Positions 26,581-35,341 of a stretch of 64,000 bases of DNA are shown piece after piece; within the stretch, counting starts at the first letter, position 1, and every line of letters starts with the position of its first letter. The stretch lies in assembly GCF_030123505.1 (NCBI RefSeq), contig NZ_CP126115.1, positions 2,618,001 through 2,682,000 of the forward strand, written 5' to 3'. The translations under genes and the position numbers were made by a program. The DNA comes from Neobacillus sp. YX16. Its GTDB lineage: Bacteria; Bacillota; Bacilli; Bacillales; Cytobacillaceae. The notes beneath the pieces were generated by a model. That model saw only the letters and a list, made by a program, of their open reading frames with translations, had not been told where the DNA came from and made no database searches.

Positions 26581-26874
26581 ATGGAAATTTCAGGTTTGAA
26601 TTCAATCAAAATCAATCAAAATCCTTTTCAAAAAATCGAAACGAAAAAACCACAAACTTCGTTTTCAAATGTACTGCAGGGCTATTTAAATAATGTTGAT
26701 GCAAGTGTTAAACAGGCTTCCAATCTTACTGTTAAAGCGGCTGCTGGTGATGTTGATAATATCCATGATTTAACCATATCTTCACAAAAGGCAAAGTTAG
26801 CATTGGAACTTACAGTTACCGTTCGGGATAAAGCTGTAGAATCTTACCAAGAAATAATGAGAATGCAATTCTAA
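26581..26874 (+). CDS. fliE: Flagellar hook-basal body protein FliE
   Basis: A 97-residue protein with the FliE end pattern: SFSNVLQGYLNNVDASVKQA, AAAGDVDNIHDLTISSQKAK and VRDKAVESYQEIMRMQF. FliE is the adaptor between the MS ring and the proximal rod. It lies between flgC and fliF, in the usual order. Confidence 0.95.
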   Translation: MEISGLNSIKINQNPFQKIETKKPQTSFSNVLQGYLNNVDASVKQASNLTVKAAAGDVDNIHDLTISSQKAKLALELTVTVRDKAVESYQEIMRMQF

Positions 26875-26904
26875 AGAATGACAGAAAGCTGGGCTGGGTG
26901 AGAA

Positions 26905-28500
26905 ATGAAGCGATCATGGATAGATCAAATCAAACATACAAAAGAGCTCTTCAGCAGTTACTGGGGTACTCGCAGTTCTAAACAAAAAGGGATATTCATA
27001 GGGACCTTTTTATTTCTAATTATCTCCCTATCAACCTTTATTTTTTTTGCGTCTCGAACTGAGTATATCCCGTTGTATACAGGGCAATTGTCACAGCGTG
27101 AAGTGGGTGATATTAAGGCCGAACTTGATAAACAAGGATTTACAGACTATAAAATTTCCGATACCGGGACAATGGTCCTTGTTCCTGAAAAGGAAGCTCC
27201 GAACCTTTTAGTTAATTTAGCTTCGGCTGGATATCCAAAAGATAACAAAATTAATTTTGATATATTTGGAGAAAATCTTTCTTTCGGTGCAACCGATCGA
27301 CAATATGACATTTTAGAACGTGAAGCCATGCAGAACAAATTGGCCAAAGTGCTTACAAATGTCGATGGTATTCAAAGTTCTGAGGTCATTTTAACGCTCC
27401 CTGAAGACTCTGTATTTGTACGTTCAGAGGAAGAAAATAGTGCAAGTGCATCGGTAATGGTTGAGGTAGAACCGGGAAGTAAACTTAGTTCCCAGCAGGT
27501 GAAGGCACTATATACATTGGTATCACGAAGTGTTGCAAATCTTCCCGTTGAAAACATAACAATAATGAATCAATACAGTGAAACATTGGATTTGCAGGAA
27601 AGCGATAGTGATGATCAGTCATTAGATAAATTTGGTGAACAACGGAAAATTCAACAAAATGTTGAACGTGATATTCAAAGGAATCTTCAAAATTTGCTAG
27701 GAACCATTTTGGGAACTGACAAAGTATACGTTCATACGTTTGTACGAATTAATTTTGATAAAGTAAAAGTTCAAGAGAATTTAGTGAAGCCATCAGAAGA
27801 TAGTGATAAGGGTGTTGTAATAAGTTCAGAAAAAAATTCGAAAACTGCTACAGGGTCTGGAGGAAGTGCTGGCGGAGTAGTAGGAACTGGAGAAGAAGAT
27901 GTTCCTGGATATACAGGTAGTAACTCCTCTGGTGACAGCAGCTATGAAGAACTGCAGGATAAAGTTAACTATGAGGTTAATCGGATTAACAACGAAATTA
28001 TCAAAAGTCCTTATCAAATAGAGGATATAACGATTAATGTTGGAGTTCAATCTTCACCAGACTCACCGAATGAGCTGCCACAAACGACGCAAGACAATAT
28101 CAAAAATATTGTGGCTAATACCGTTCGTACGGCTCTCGGACATCCTGAAATGTCTCAAGATGAAATCGACCAGCGTATTACTGTTTTCCCGCATGCTTTT
28201 GCCGAAAACAGTGTGGACGAAAGTAAAACGGAGTTAAGTTGGATGTATATAGTGGCTGCTGCGGCAGCAGGTATCCTCCTTGTTGGCGGAAGTATTTTGC
28301 TGATAATGAAAAGGAAGAAGAAAAATCAAATGGAAGAGGAAGAGGAAGAGGAAGTTGGATTTATTACTCCTGCCAATGAGCCAGATTATTTTGCTGAGCA
28401 GGAATTAGATGTCCAAAGTCAATTAAAGAAATTGCTTGATCAAAGACCAGAAGATTTTTCAAAGGTTATTAGAACTTGGCTAAATGAAGAGGAGGCGTAA
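26905..28500 (+). CDS. fliF: Flagellar MS-ring protein FliF
   Basis: A 531-residue membrane protein with segment 1 at about 30-50 (GIFIGTFLFLIISLSTFIFF), the YscJ/FliF periplasmic domains (EYIPLYTGQLSQREVGDIKA and SVFVRSEEENSASASVMVEV), an acidic/Gly-Ser linker near 305-345 and segment 2 near 447-467 (MYIVAAAAAGILLVGGSILL). The cytoplasmic C-terminus (DVQSQLKKLLDQRPEDFSKV, then IRTWLNEEEA) is the FliG-binding end. It forms the base on which the export gate and the C ring assemble. Confidence 0.97.
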   Translation: MKRSWIDQIKHTKELFSSYWGTRSSKQKGIFIGTFLFLIISLSTFIFFASRTEYIPLYTGQLSQREVGDIKAELDKQGFTDYKISDTGTMVLVPEKEAPNLLVNLASAGYPKDNKINFDIFGENLSFGATDRQYDILEREAMQNKLAKVLTNVDGIQSSEVILTLPEDSVFVRSEEENSASASVMVEVEPGSKLSSQQVKALYTLVSRSVANLPVENITIMNQYSETLDLQESDSDDQSLDKFGEQRKIQQNVERDIQRNLQNLLGTILGTDKVYVHTFVRINFDKVKVQENLVKPSEDSDKGVVISSEKNSKTATGSGGSAGGVVGTGEEDVPGYTGSNSSGDSSYEELQDKVNYEVNRINNEIIKSPYQIEDITINVGVQSSPDSPNELPQTTQDNIKNIVANTVRTALGHPEMSQDEIDQRITVFPHAFAENSVDESKTELSWMYIVAAAAAGILLVGGSILLIMKRKKKNQMEEEEEEEVGFITPANEPDYFAEQELDVQSQLKKLLDQRPEDFSKVIRTWLNEEEA

Positions 28501-28506
28501 TTCCCT

Positions 28507-29514
28507 ATGGCAACGGCCTATAAGTTGAGTGGTAAACAAAAAGCGGCGATATTGCTTATATCAATGGGAAAAGAGGCTTCCTCTAAGGTGTTTAACCATT
28601 TACCTGATGAGGAAATAGAACAATTGACCCTTGCAATCGCCAATATACACAGAGTGGATCCACAAGAAAAAGAAGAAGTATTAAAGGAATTTCATGAAAT
28701 GTGTATTGCACAGGATTATCTGGCAATGGGTGGTATTAGCTATGCACAAGATGTATTAGAATACGCCTTAGGTAAAGACAAAGCGGTTCAAATTATTCAA
28801 AGGTTAACCTCTCAATTGCAGGTTAAACCATTTGATTTTGCTCGTCGTGTGGATGCAACTCAAATCTATCATTTTTTACAAAATGAGCATCCTCAAACCA
28901 TTGCACTTGTTTTGGCACATTTAGAGCCGGAGCAATCTTCTTATATTCTGTCATCACTCACTGAGGAACTACAATCTGATGTTGCTAGGAGAATTGCCTT
29001 ATTAGAGCAGGCCTCACCTGAAGTGATAAAAGAAGTAGAGAATATTCTCGAACAGAAACTAGCGGCAACGGTACGTCAAGACTATAGTGTGGTTGGAGGA
29101 ATTGAGTCGATCGTCAGCATCCTAAATGGAGTGGATCGTACTACGGAGAAGAGTATCTTAGAGACCCTGGAAATGAAAGATCAATCATTGGCAGAGGAAA
29201 TTAAGAAGCGGATGTTTATCTTCGAAGATATTATTAATCTTGATAAACGTGCGATTCAACGTGTAATTCAAGAAGTTGAAAACCAAGACCTTATGCTTGC
29301 ATTGAAAGCTTCTAGTCCTGATGTTAAGAAAGTCATCTTTGATAATATGTCGACTCGTATGGTGGAAACCTTTGAAGAAGAAATGCAATACCTCGGGCCA
29401 GTTAGAGTCAAAGATGTTGAAGAAGCGCAAGGAAGAATTGTTTCTGTTATTCGTAGATTAGAAGAATCTGGTGAGCTTGTAATCGCACGGGGTGGCACGG
29501 ATGTCTTATTCTAA
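28507..29514 (+). CDS. fliG: Flagellar motor switch protein FliG
   Basis: A 335-residue C-ring protein that couples stator force to rotation. The N-terminal domain (KLSGKQKAAILLISMGKEAS) binds FliF. The middle domain has the HPQTIALVLAHLEPEQSSYI motif. The C-terminal torque helix region is FEEEMQYLGPVRVKDVEEAQ with the charged residues expected. It lies 6 bases after fliF. Its partners FliM and FliN/FliY are not encoded in the window. Confidence 0.97.
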   Translation: MATAYKLSGKQKAAILLISMGKEASSKVFNHLPDEEIEQLTLAIANIHRVDPQEKEEVLKEFHEMCIAQDYLAMGGISYAQDVLEYALGKDKAVQIIQRLTSQLQVKPFDFARRVDATQIYHFLQNEHPQTIALVLAHLEPEQSSYILSSLTEELQSDVARRIALLEQASPEVIKEVENILEQKLAATVRQDYSVVGGIESIVSILNGVDRTTEKSILETLEMKDQSLAEEIKKRMFIFEDIINLDKRAIQRVIQEVENQDLMLALKASSPDVKKVIFDNMSTRMVETFEEEMQYLGPVRVKDVEEAQGRIVSVIRRLEESGELVIARGGTDVLF

Positions 29515-30328
29515 AGTTTTCAAGGCTTCACAGCTTTCATTTATGAATGATGTAAAAATAATCGCACAGCCAACAGTTAAATTTACCTTGTCTGGTGATG
29601 GGGAATCTCCACCATCTCCTCATAGTGAGGAAGAGGGGAAAGCAACCCATCAAGTTCATTTCATGCTGGAAGAGGCAAAAGCTGAAGCACAAGCGATCAT
29701 TGATAACGCACGGAAGCAGGCACAATCGATGGAAGAAGCAACTGATGCAAAGGTAAATCAATGGTGGGAAGAGAACCAAAAGAAACTTGAGAATTTGTCA
29801 TTTGAAGCTAAACAGCAAGGGTACCAAGACGGATTTGAGCTTGGCCGAAAAGACTCTGAAAATGAACTTAAACAACAATACCGTGAAAAAATGGAGCAGA
29901 TTCAGCATCTACTAAATCAGGCTTATCAGCAAAAAGAAGAGATAATCGCTGAAGCAGAACCGTTTTTGTTGGAACTAAGTACGGTGATTGCCTCTCAAAT
30001 TATTAAGCAGGAACTTGATCAATCTCCAGATAAATTTATCGAGTTAATCAAACAGCACATTCTTCGAGTGAAGGAAAAAGAATCAATTACAGTGTGTGTT
30101 CATCCTGATGATTTTGATTTTATACAAGGACAGCGATCCCACCTCATTGCGATGGTAAATGGAGAAACCGAAATCAAAATCTTCCCGGATCACTCGATTT
30201 CATCTAAGGGCTGTGTTATTCGTACGGCTTTTGGAAGTGTTGATGCTCGAATTGATACACAACTAGAAGAAATAAAAAAGGTGATTTTAGAGGCAAGAAG
30301 GGTGAATGACCAAAATGTTGTCAGCTGA
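29501..30328 (+). CDS. fliH: Flagellar export ATPase regulator FliH
   Basis: A 275-residue protein from ATG 29501, which overlaps the end of fliG by 14 bases and has GGGGTGG just upstream; a GTG three codons earlier is possible. The middle is a long coiled coil with small-residue repeats (EEAKAEAQAIIDNARKQAQS). The C-terminal half resembles the V-ATPase E-subunit fold (FLLELSTVIASQIIKQELDQ, then VCVHPDDFDFI). FliH holds and inhibits the FliI ATPase at the export gate. Confidence 0.9.
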   Translation: MSYSKVFKASQLSFMNDVKIIAQPTVKFTLSGDGESPPSPHSEEEGKATHQVHFMLEEAKAEAQAIIDNARKQAQSMEEATDAKVNQWWEENQKKLENLSFEAKQQGYQDGFELGRKDSENELKQQYREKMEQIQHLLNQAYQQKEEIIAEAEPFLLELSTVIASQIIKQELDQSPDKFIELIKQHILRVKEKESITVCVHPDDFDFIQGQRSHLIAMVNGETEIKIFPDHSISSKGCVIRTAFGSVDARIDTQLEEIKKVILEARRVNDQNVVS

Positions 30329-31634
30329 TCAATATATCAAATTGGTTCGTGGAATGGATCCTGTTAGAGTGAATGGAAAAATAACTCAAATTATTGGCCT
30401 TACCATTGAATCACAAGGACCAGATGTAAGAATCGGTGAAATGTGTTCCATTTATCCGTCAGGGTCACAAGATCCGATACAAGCCGAAGTAGTTGGAATC
30501 CGAGAAAACAAGGTTCTGTTAATGCCGCTTGGAGAGGTTAGATCTATAGGTCCAGGGTGTGATGTTGTCGCAAGCGGGAAGCCGATGATGGTAAAAGCTG
30601 GACACCAATTACTTGGGAGAATCCTGGATGGTTTAGGTCAACCGCTTGATGGAAAGCCACTTCCACTTGGATTAAAGGAAGTACCGACACATGCCCAACC
30701 TCCTAATCCTCTTTCTAGACCAAGAATTAAATCTGCATTAGGTGTTGGGGTAAGAACCATTGATGGCCTTCTAACGATGGGAAAAGGCCAGAGGATGGGG
30801 ATCTTTGCAGGAAGCGGCGTAGGAAAAAGCACCTTGCTGGGAATGATTTCACGGAATACCACAGCTGATGTCAATGTCATTGCCTTAATTGGAGAACGTG
30901 GTCGTGAGGTTCTGGATTTTATTGAGCAAAACTTGGGTGAGGAAGGGTTAAAAAAATCGGTCGTGATTGTGGCGACCTCGGACCAGCCATCCTTAATCAG
31001 AATAAAGGGTGCCTTAACGGCTACATCGATTGCAGAATATTTCCGTGATCAAGGTAAAGATGTCTTACTTGTGATGGATTCTGTTACACGATTTGCAATG
31101 GCGCAACGAGAGGTTGGACTGGCAATTGGAGAGCCGCCGACGACTAAAGGATATACCCCTTCAGTATTTGCAATGCTTCCACAACTCCTTGAGCGGGCTG
31201 GAACTGGACCAAAGGGTTCCATATCAGCCATTTATACAGTGTTGGTGGATGGTGATGATATGAACGAGCCGATTGCTGATGCTGTTCGAGGCATATTAGA
31301 TGGTCATATCATCTTAAGTCGTGCGATCGGGGCAAAGGGAATTTATCCTTCTATTGATGTCTTGAATAGTGCGAGCAGGGTCATGACCGAAATTACCTCA
31401 GATGAACATTTACTTGCTGTCCGGAATTTTAAAAAGCTCCTGGCTTCTTATAATGAAGCCGAAGATTTAATTAATATCGGTGCCTATAAAAAAGGCTCCA
31501 ATCGTGAAATTGATATGTCCATGCGTTTAAAGCCACAAATGGAAAATTTCTTGCGGCAAGGTATTTATGAAGGTTCTCGGTTAGAGGATGTTCAAAACTT
31601 ATTAACTTCTCAATTTGGGGCGATCATGCGATGA
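30306..31634 (+). CDS. fliI: Flagellum-specific export ATPase FliI
   Basis: A 442-residue member of the F1-beta-like ATPase family. The P loop is GIFAGSGVGKSTLLGMI. The Walker B region is DVLLVMDSVTRFAMAQREVG, followed by GEPPTTKGYTPSVF. It energises unloading of export substrates with FliH and FliJ. It overlaps fliH by 23 bases and fliJ by 4, which suggests translational coupling. Confidence 0.97.
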   Translation: MTKMLSADQYIKLVRGMDPVRVNGKITQIIGLTIESQGPDVRIGEMCSIYPSGSQDPIQAEVVGIRENKVLLMPLGEVRSIGPGCDVVASGKPMMVKAGHQLLGRILDGLGQPLDGKPLPLGLKEVPTHAQPPNPLSRPRIKSALGVGVRTIDGLLTMGKGQRMGIFAGSGVGKSTLLGMISRNTTADVNVIALIGERGREVLDFIEQNLGEEGLKKSVVIVATSDQPSLIRIKGALTATSIAEYFRDQGKDVLLVMDSVTRFAMAQREVGLAIGEPPTTKGYTPSVFAMLPQLLERAGTGPKGSISAIYTVLVDGDDMNEPIADAVRGILDGHIILSRAIGAKGIYPSIDVLNSASRVMTEITSDEHLLAVRNFKKLLASYNEAEDLINIGAYKKGSNREIDMSMRLKPQMENFLRQGIYEGSRLEDVQNLLTSQFGAIMR

Positions 31635-32065
31635 TATATAAATTTTCCTATCAAAAAGTGCTGGATTTCAAAGAAAAACAAAAAGAAATCGCTGAGCAGG
31701 AATTTGGAACAAGCAAGCTTAGGCAATTAGAAGTCGAGGAACAACTCGAGGACTTAGCATTGGAAAAAGAAAAAATTTTCAATCAGTACAATGATATGAA
31801 GCGCAAACCAGTATGGCAAATCTTAGAGGTTCAGCATGAAATTGAACATGTTAATCTACAATTGAAAAAACTGGAGCAAAAATCAGAGCAGATTTTTCAT
31901 GAAGTAGAACAAAGACATAAGACCCTCATAGAAAAAACACAAGAAGCAAAAATTTGGGACCAATGGAAGGCAAAATCAGCGGCTGCCTTTAAAAAACAAA
32001 TGGATCAAAAGGAACAGGCATTTTTGGATGAGATGGCTGTAATGCGGAATGCGCGAAGAATTTAA
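31631..32065 (+). CDS. fliJ: Flagellar export protein FliJ
   Basis: A 144-residue, almost entirely coiled-coil protein (FSYQKVLDFKEKQKEIAEQE..., ALEKEKIFNQYNDMKRKPVW), matching FliJ in size, shape and position. FliJ forms the stalk of the FliI hexamer and recruits chaperones. The start overlaps the fliI stop (ATGA). Confidence 0.9.
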   Translation: MIYKFSYQKVLDFKEKQKEIAEQEFGTSKLRQLEVEEQLEDLALEKEKIFNQYNDMKRKPVWQILEVQHEIEHVNLQLKKLEQKSEQIFHEVEQRHKTLIEKTQEAKIWDQWKAKSAAAFKKQMDQKEQAFLDEMAVMRNARRI

Positions 32066-32080
32066 GGCGGGGATAACCAG

Positions 32081-32941
32081 ATGGTAGAGAAAACTCGCGG
32101 AAAATTAGCCTCTTTTTTTTACATAGGGGTTATTCCGTTCATTATAAGTATTATTTTAATTGGTACTGCCATAAATTTTATGGGAGTTCCAGTCTGGAAA
32201 AGTGTGAAAGAGTGGGGAAACACACTTCCTATCATCAGTACGTTCATTCCCGATGATGGTGAGTCTAAAGCCAGTGCGAAAACCTCAGAAAACTCTGAGT
32301 ACTGGAAACAACAATATCTCAGTGCGGATGAAAAGCTGAAAGAAAAGGATCTTGAAATTGATGGATTGAAAAAACAGATCAATTCTAATCAAGAAGGTCT
32401 GGATGAATTAAAGAAAAGTAATCAAGAATTACAGTTACAGATGGAAACCAAGCAAAACGAAAAAACCAAAAAGCAAATGGAACAAGTAGCTGCTATTTAT
32501 GCGGATATTTCACCTTCTAAAGCAGCGTTAATGTTACAGAATATGTCTTTAGATGAAGCTGTTTTTACACTGATGCAGCTAGAACAAGATTTACAAAGCA
32601 GTATCATTGGAAGTATGAAGGATGCAAAGAAAGCAGCACAGATGACAACGGTGCTTCGTGATGCAGCCATGATAGGCGAAACCGATCCAGCATTGGTGAA
32701 AGAGCAAGTAGGTGAACTTGTTAAGAAGCAAGAAAATCCTACGACAGCATTATCAGAGACAATTGCGGGAATGAATCCCGTTCAGTCTGCCAGTATTATT
32801 CAATCTATGATGAAAACAAATTCACAAATAGCATTAGAACTTTTGAAGAATCTTACAACAGCTAGCCGGTCACAAATATTAACAGAAATAGCAAAAAGTG
32901 ATACGAATACAGCGGCTCAAATTACAGCCAATTTAAAATAA
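32081..32941 (+). CDS. ylxF: YlxF/MotE-family protein (MgtE-N-like domain)
   Basis: A 286-residue membrane-anchored protein: one segment at about 11-33 (FYIGVIPFIISIILIGTAIN), an external coiled coil (WKQQYLSADEKLKEKDLEID, then LDELKKSNQELQLQMETKQN), and a MotE/MgtE-N-like helical domain (VAAIYADISPSKAALMLQNM, then DEAVFTLMQLEQDLQSSI). It corresponds to ylxF in B. subtilis. MotE relatives act as chaperones for stator or filament functions; here the role is unproven. fliK, flgD and flgE should come next in Bacillus but are missing. Confidence 0.85.
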   Translation: MVEKTRGKLASFFYIGVIPFIISIILIGTAINFMGVPVWKSVKEWGNTLPIISTFIPDDGESKASAKTSENSEYWKQQYLSADEKLKEKDLEIDGLKKQINSNQEGLDELKKSNQELQLQMETKQNEKTKKQMEQVAAIYADISPSKAALMLQNMSLDEAVFTLMQLEQDLQSSIIGSMKDAKKAAQMTTVLRDAAMIGETDPALVKEQVGELVKKQENPTTALSETIAGMNPVQSASIIQSMMKTNSQIALELLKNLTTASRSQILTEIAKSDTNTAAQITANLK

Positions 32942-32972
32942 ATTGCCCAGGACTCCAAGGAAGGAGAAAATC

Positions 32973-33536
32973 ATGAAATACCTCGTGTTGTTATTTGTTA
33001 TGTCTATTAATCTCTTATTTTTTCAAACTACTATTCATGCTGAAGAAACGAAATCTTCAGCTGAACCTTCCGTCTATGACTCTATTCATAAGGATGAGGT
33101 GCAAAAATCGACACCCACTTCTCCCAAAGAAATGGATAGTACATCATCTTCTATTTTCCCACTATTTTTGAAGTTTATTTTCTCTTTCCTTTTGGTTATT
33201 GTTTTAATGTTTGCCCTATTGCGCTTTCTCTCAAAACGCGGAACTTCTCAATCGAACGGTTCGATTATCCCATTAGGAGGTCATGTGCTTGGTAGTAATA
33301 AATCCTTGCAAATCCTACTCATTGGGAAAACGATTTACATTGTTGGGGTAGGCGATACGATTTCTTTGGTCCGCACTCTTTCTGAAGGTGAAGAGTACCA
33401 GTACCTTTTAAAAAGCTATGAAAATCAAGCAGACACCTTAACACCATCAGATTTTTTAAAGGATTCCAAGCAAAAATGGAGTTCAGTACTACAAAAACAA
33501 TTAAAAAAAATGCAGCGAGAGAACGATGAGGTGTAG
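32973..33536 (+). CDS. fliO: Flagellar biosynthesis protein FliO (FliZ in B. subtilis)
   Basis: A 187-residue protein with an N-terminal signal sequence (MKYLVLLFVMSINLLFFQTT, cleavage probably after HA near 22), a membrane segment near 64-85 (FLKFIFSFLLVIVLMFALLR) and the FliO C-terminal beta domain (IPLGGHVLGSNKSLQILLIG, then KTIYIVGVGDTISLV). ATG 32973 follows AAGGAGAAAA; the frame opens ten codons earlier without a ribosome site. FliO stabilises FliP assembly, and fliP follows 5 bases after it. Confidence 0.92.
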   Translation: MKYLVLLFVMSINLLFFQTTIHAEETKSSAEPSVYDSIHKDEVQKSTPTSPKEMDSTSSSIFPLFLKFIFSFLLVIVLMFALLRFLSKRGTSQSNGSIIPLGGHVLGSNKSLQILLIGKTIYIVGVGDTISLVRTLSEGEEYQYLLKSYENQADTLTPSDFLKDSKQKWSSVLQKQLKKMQRENDEV

Positions 33537-33541
33537 GAAAT

Positions 33542-34273
33542 ATGATAAAGAAAGTAGCCTTTTTAGTTCCTATTCTTATTTTTGGAATCTATACCTACGC
33601 CCATGCTTCCATACTGCCTGGTATTGATTTAGGTTCAGATGATCCTGAAAAAGTCTCTAATACGTTACGAATTATTATATTATTAACGGTTATGTCGATT
33701 GCACCATCCTTTCTCGTGCTGATGACTTGTTTCACTAGGATCGTAATCGTTTTAGGATTTGTTCGTACTGCCTTAGGTACGCAGCAAATGCCGCCCAACC
33801 AAGTAATAATAGGATTAGCTCTTTTTATGACATTCTTTGTAATGGGTCCTACATTTTCTGAAGTCAATAAAGAAGCGCTACAGCCTTTTATGGATGGGAA
33901 AATGTCACAGCAGGAAGCATTTGATACAGCAAGTGCACCGCTTAAAGAGTTCATGACTAAACATACGAGGGAAAAAGACCTGGCATTGTTCATGGACTAT
34001 GCCAAAATGGACAGGCCGGAAAGTATTGAGGATATTCCATTGACAGCATTAGTTCCTGCTTATGCGATTAGTGAACTCAAATCAGCCTTCCAAATGGGAT
34101 TTATGATTTTTGTTCCCTTTCTGGTAATCGATATGATTGTGGCCAGTATCCTAATGTCCATGGGGATGATGATGCTGCCGCCAGTAATGATTTCGCTTCC
34201 GTTTAAGATCTTACTATTTATTTTGGTTGATGGATGGAATTTAATCATTAAATCATTACTTATGAGTTTTTAA
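33542..34273 (+). CDS. fliP: Flagellar export gate protein FliP
   Basis: A 243-residue inner-membrane protein. It has a signal sequence (MIKKVAFLVPILIFGIYTYA), then membrane segments with the FliP signatures SFLVLMTCFTRIVIVLGFVR with ALGTQQMPPNQV, and MGFMIFVPFLVIDMIVASIL with MSMGMMMLPP. FliP forms the core pore of the flagellar type III gate with FliQ and FliR, whose genes follow directly. Confidence 0.97.
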   Translation: MIKKVAFLVPILIFGIYTYAHASILPGIDLGSDDPEKVSNTLRIIILLTVMSIAPSFLVLMTCFTRIVIVLGFVRTALGTQQMPPNQVIIGLALFMTFFVMGPTFSEVNKEALQPFMDGKMSQQEAFDTASAPLKEFMTKHTREKDLALFMDYAKMDRPESIEDIPLTALVPAYAISELKSAFQMGFMIFVPFLVIDMIVASILMSMGMMMLPPVMISLPFKILLFILVDGWNLIIKSLLMSF

Positions 34274-34288
34274 GAAGAGGTGTGATCC

Positions 34289-34558
34289 ATGACGACAGAA
34301 GTCATTTTACGAATTGCTCAAGAGTCTATTTATACTATTTTAATCGTGATTGCTCCCGTTGCCGGGGTCGCGTTGGTAGTGGGCCTATTAGTAAGTATTT
34401 TTCAAGCTACCACGCAAATCCAGGAACAGACTTTAGCCTTTGTTCCAAAAATAGTGGCAGTGTTCTTAACGATTCTATTTTTTGGGTCGTGGATGCTGAA
34501 TTTTGTTGTTGATTTTACTCAAAACCTATTGGGTAATCTTTCACAGTTTGTCGGGTAG
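34289..34558 (+). CDS. fliQ: Flagellar export gate protein FliQ
   Basis: An 89-residue protein with two membrane helices (ESIYTILIVIAPVAGVALVV and VAVFLTILFFGSWMLNFVVD) and the FliQ motif LLVSIFQATTQIQEQTLAFV between them. It fits the family length. It lies between fliP and fliR. Confidence 0.97.
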   Translation: MTTEVILRIAQESIYTILIVIAPVAGVALVVGLLVSIFQATTQIQEQTLAFVPKIVAVFLTILFFGSWMLNFVVDFTQNLLGNLSQFVG

Positions 34559-34567
34559 GTGATCATG

Positions 34568-35338
34568 ATGGATGAAACTGCCTGGTGGACCTTTCTACTA
34601 ATATTTGTGCGGATTACGACATTTATGATTACAGCACCCGTTTTTTCTGGCAGGCAAATACCCGTTATTTACAAGATTGGTTTTAGTATTGTTTTAAGTT
34701 TTCTATGTGTAGGAGTGGTGAAAGAACCAATCGATACCGTCACACAGGGTTTACTTCTGTTATTAATATTGAAGGAATTCTTCGTTGGTATTGTATTAGG
34801 ATTGGCTGCCAATATCTTAATGTACTCCGTACAGCTGGCGGGCTCGCTGCTTGACTACCAAATTGGTTTTTTTATGGCAAATTTATATGATCCTACATTT
34901 GGGACCAATACTCAGTTAACGGGTCAGTTTCAAAATATTTTAGCGATCTTAGTTCTATTAGCTACGAATGGTCACCATTTGATTATTCAAGGAATACTAG
35001 CAAGTTTTGATTGGGTATCCTTACAAGCCTTGGTACCAGCGTGGATAGATGGAAGAATATCGACCTTTTTCCTTGATAGTTTAGTGAAGATGTTTTTAAT
35101 AGGGTTCATGATGGCACTCCCAATAGTCGGTACGTTGTTTGTGGTCGATGTTGGTTTAGGAATTATGGCCAAGACTGTGCCGCAAATGAATATTTTCGTC
35201 ATCTTTCCTCCTATTAAAATCCTCATCCACTTTATGATCTATATTGTGATATTACCTAGTTTCTTCTACCTGTTAAAGGTACTATTTGAAAACATGTATG
35301 AGGCCATGTATTCAATTTTAAAAATAATGGGGGCATAA
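34568..35338 (+). CDS. fliR: Flagellar export gate protein FliR
   Basis: A 256-residue polytopic membrane protein from ATG 34568, with GTAGGTGA six bases upstream; ATG 34565 and GTG 34559 are in-frame alternatives. Typical features are RITTFMITAPVFSGRQIPVI, SLLDYQIGFFMANLYDPTFG and a C-terminal helix pair. It completes the FliPQR core and abuts flhB. Confidence 0.95.
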   Translation: MDETAWWTFLLIFVRITTFMITAPVFSGRQIPVIYKIGFSIVLSFLCVGVVKEPIDTVTQGLLLLLILKEFFVGIVLGLAANILMYSVQLAGSLLDYQIGFFMANLYDPTFGTNTQLTGQFQNILAILVLLATNGHHLIIQGILASFDWVSLQALVPAWIDGRISTFFLDSLVKMFLIGFMMALPIVGTLFVVDVGLGIMAKTVPQMNIFVIFPPIKILIHFMIYIVILPSFFYLLKVLFENMYEAMYSILKIMGA

Positions 35339-35341
35339 AGG

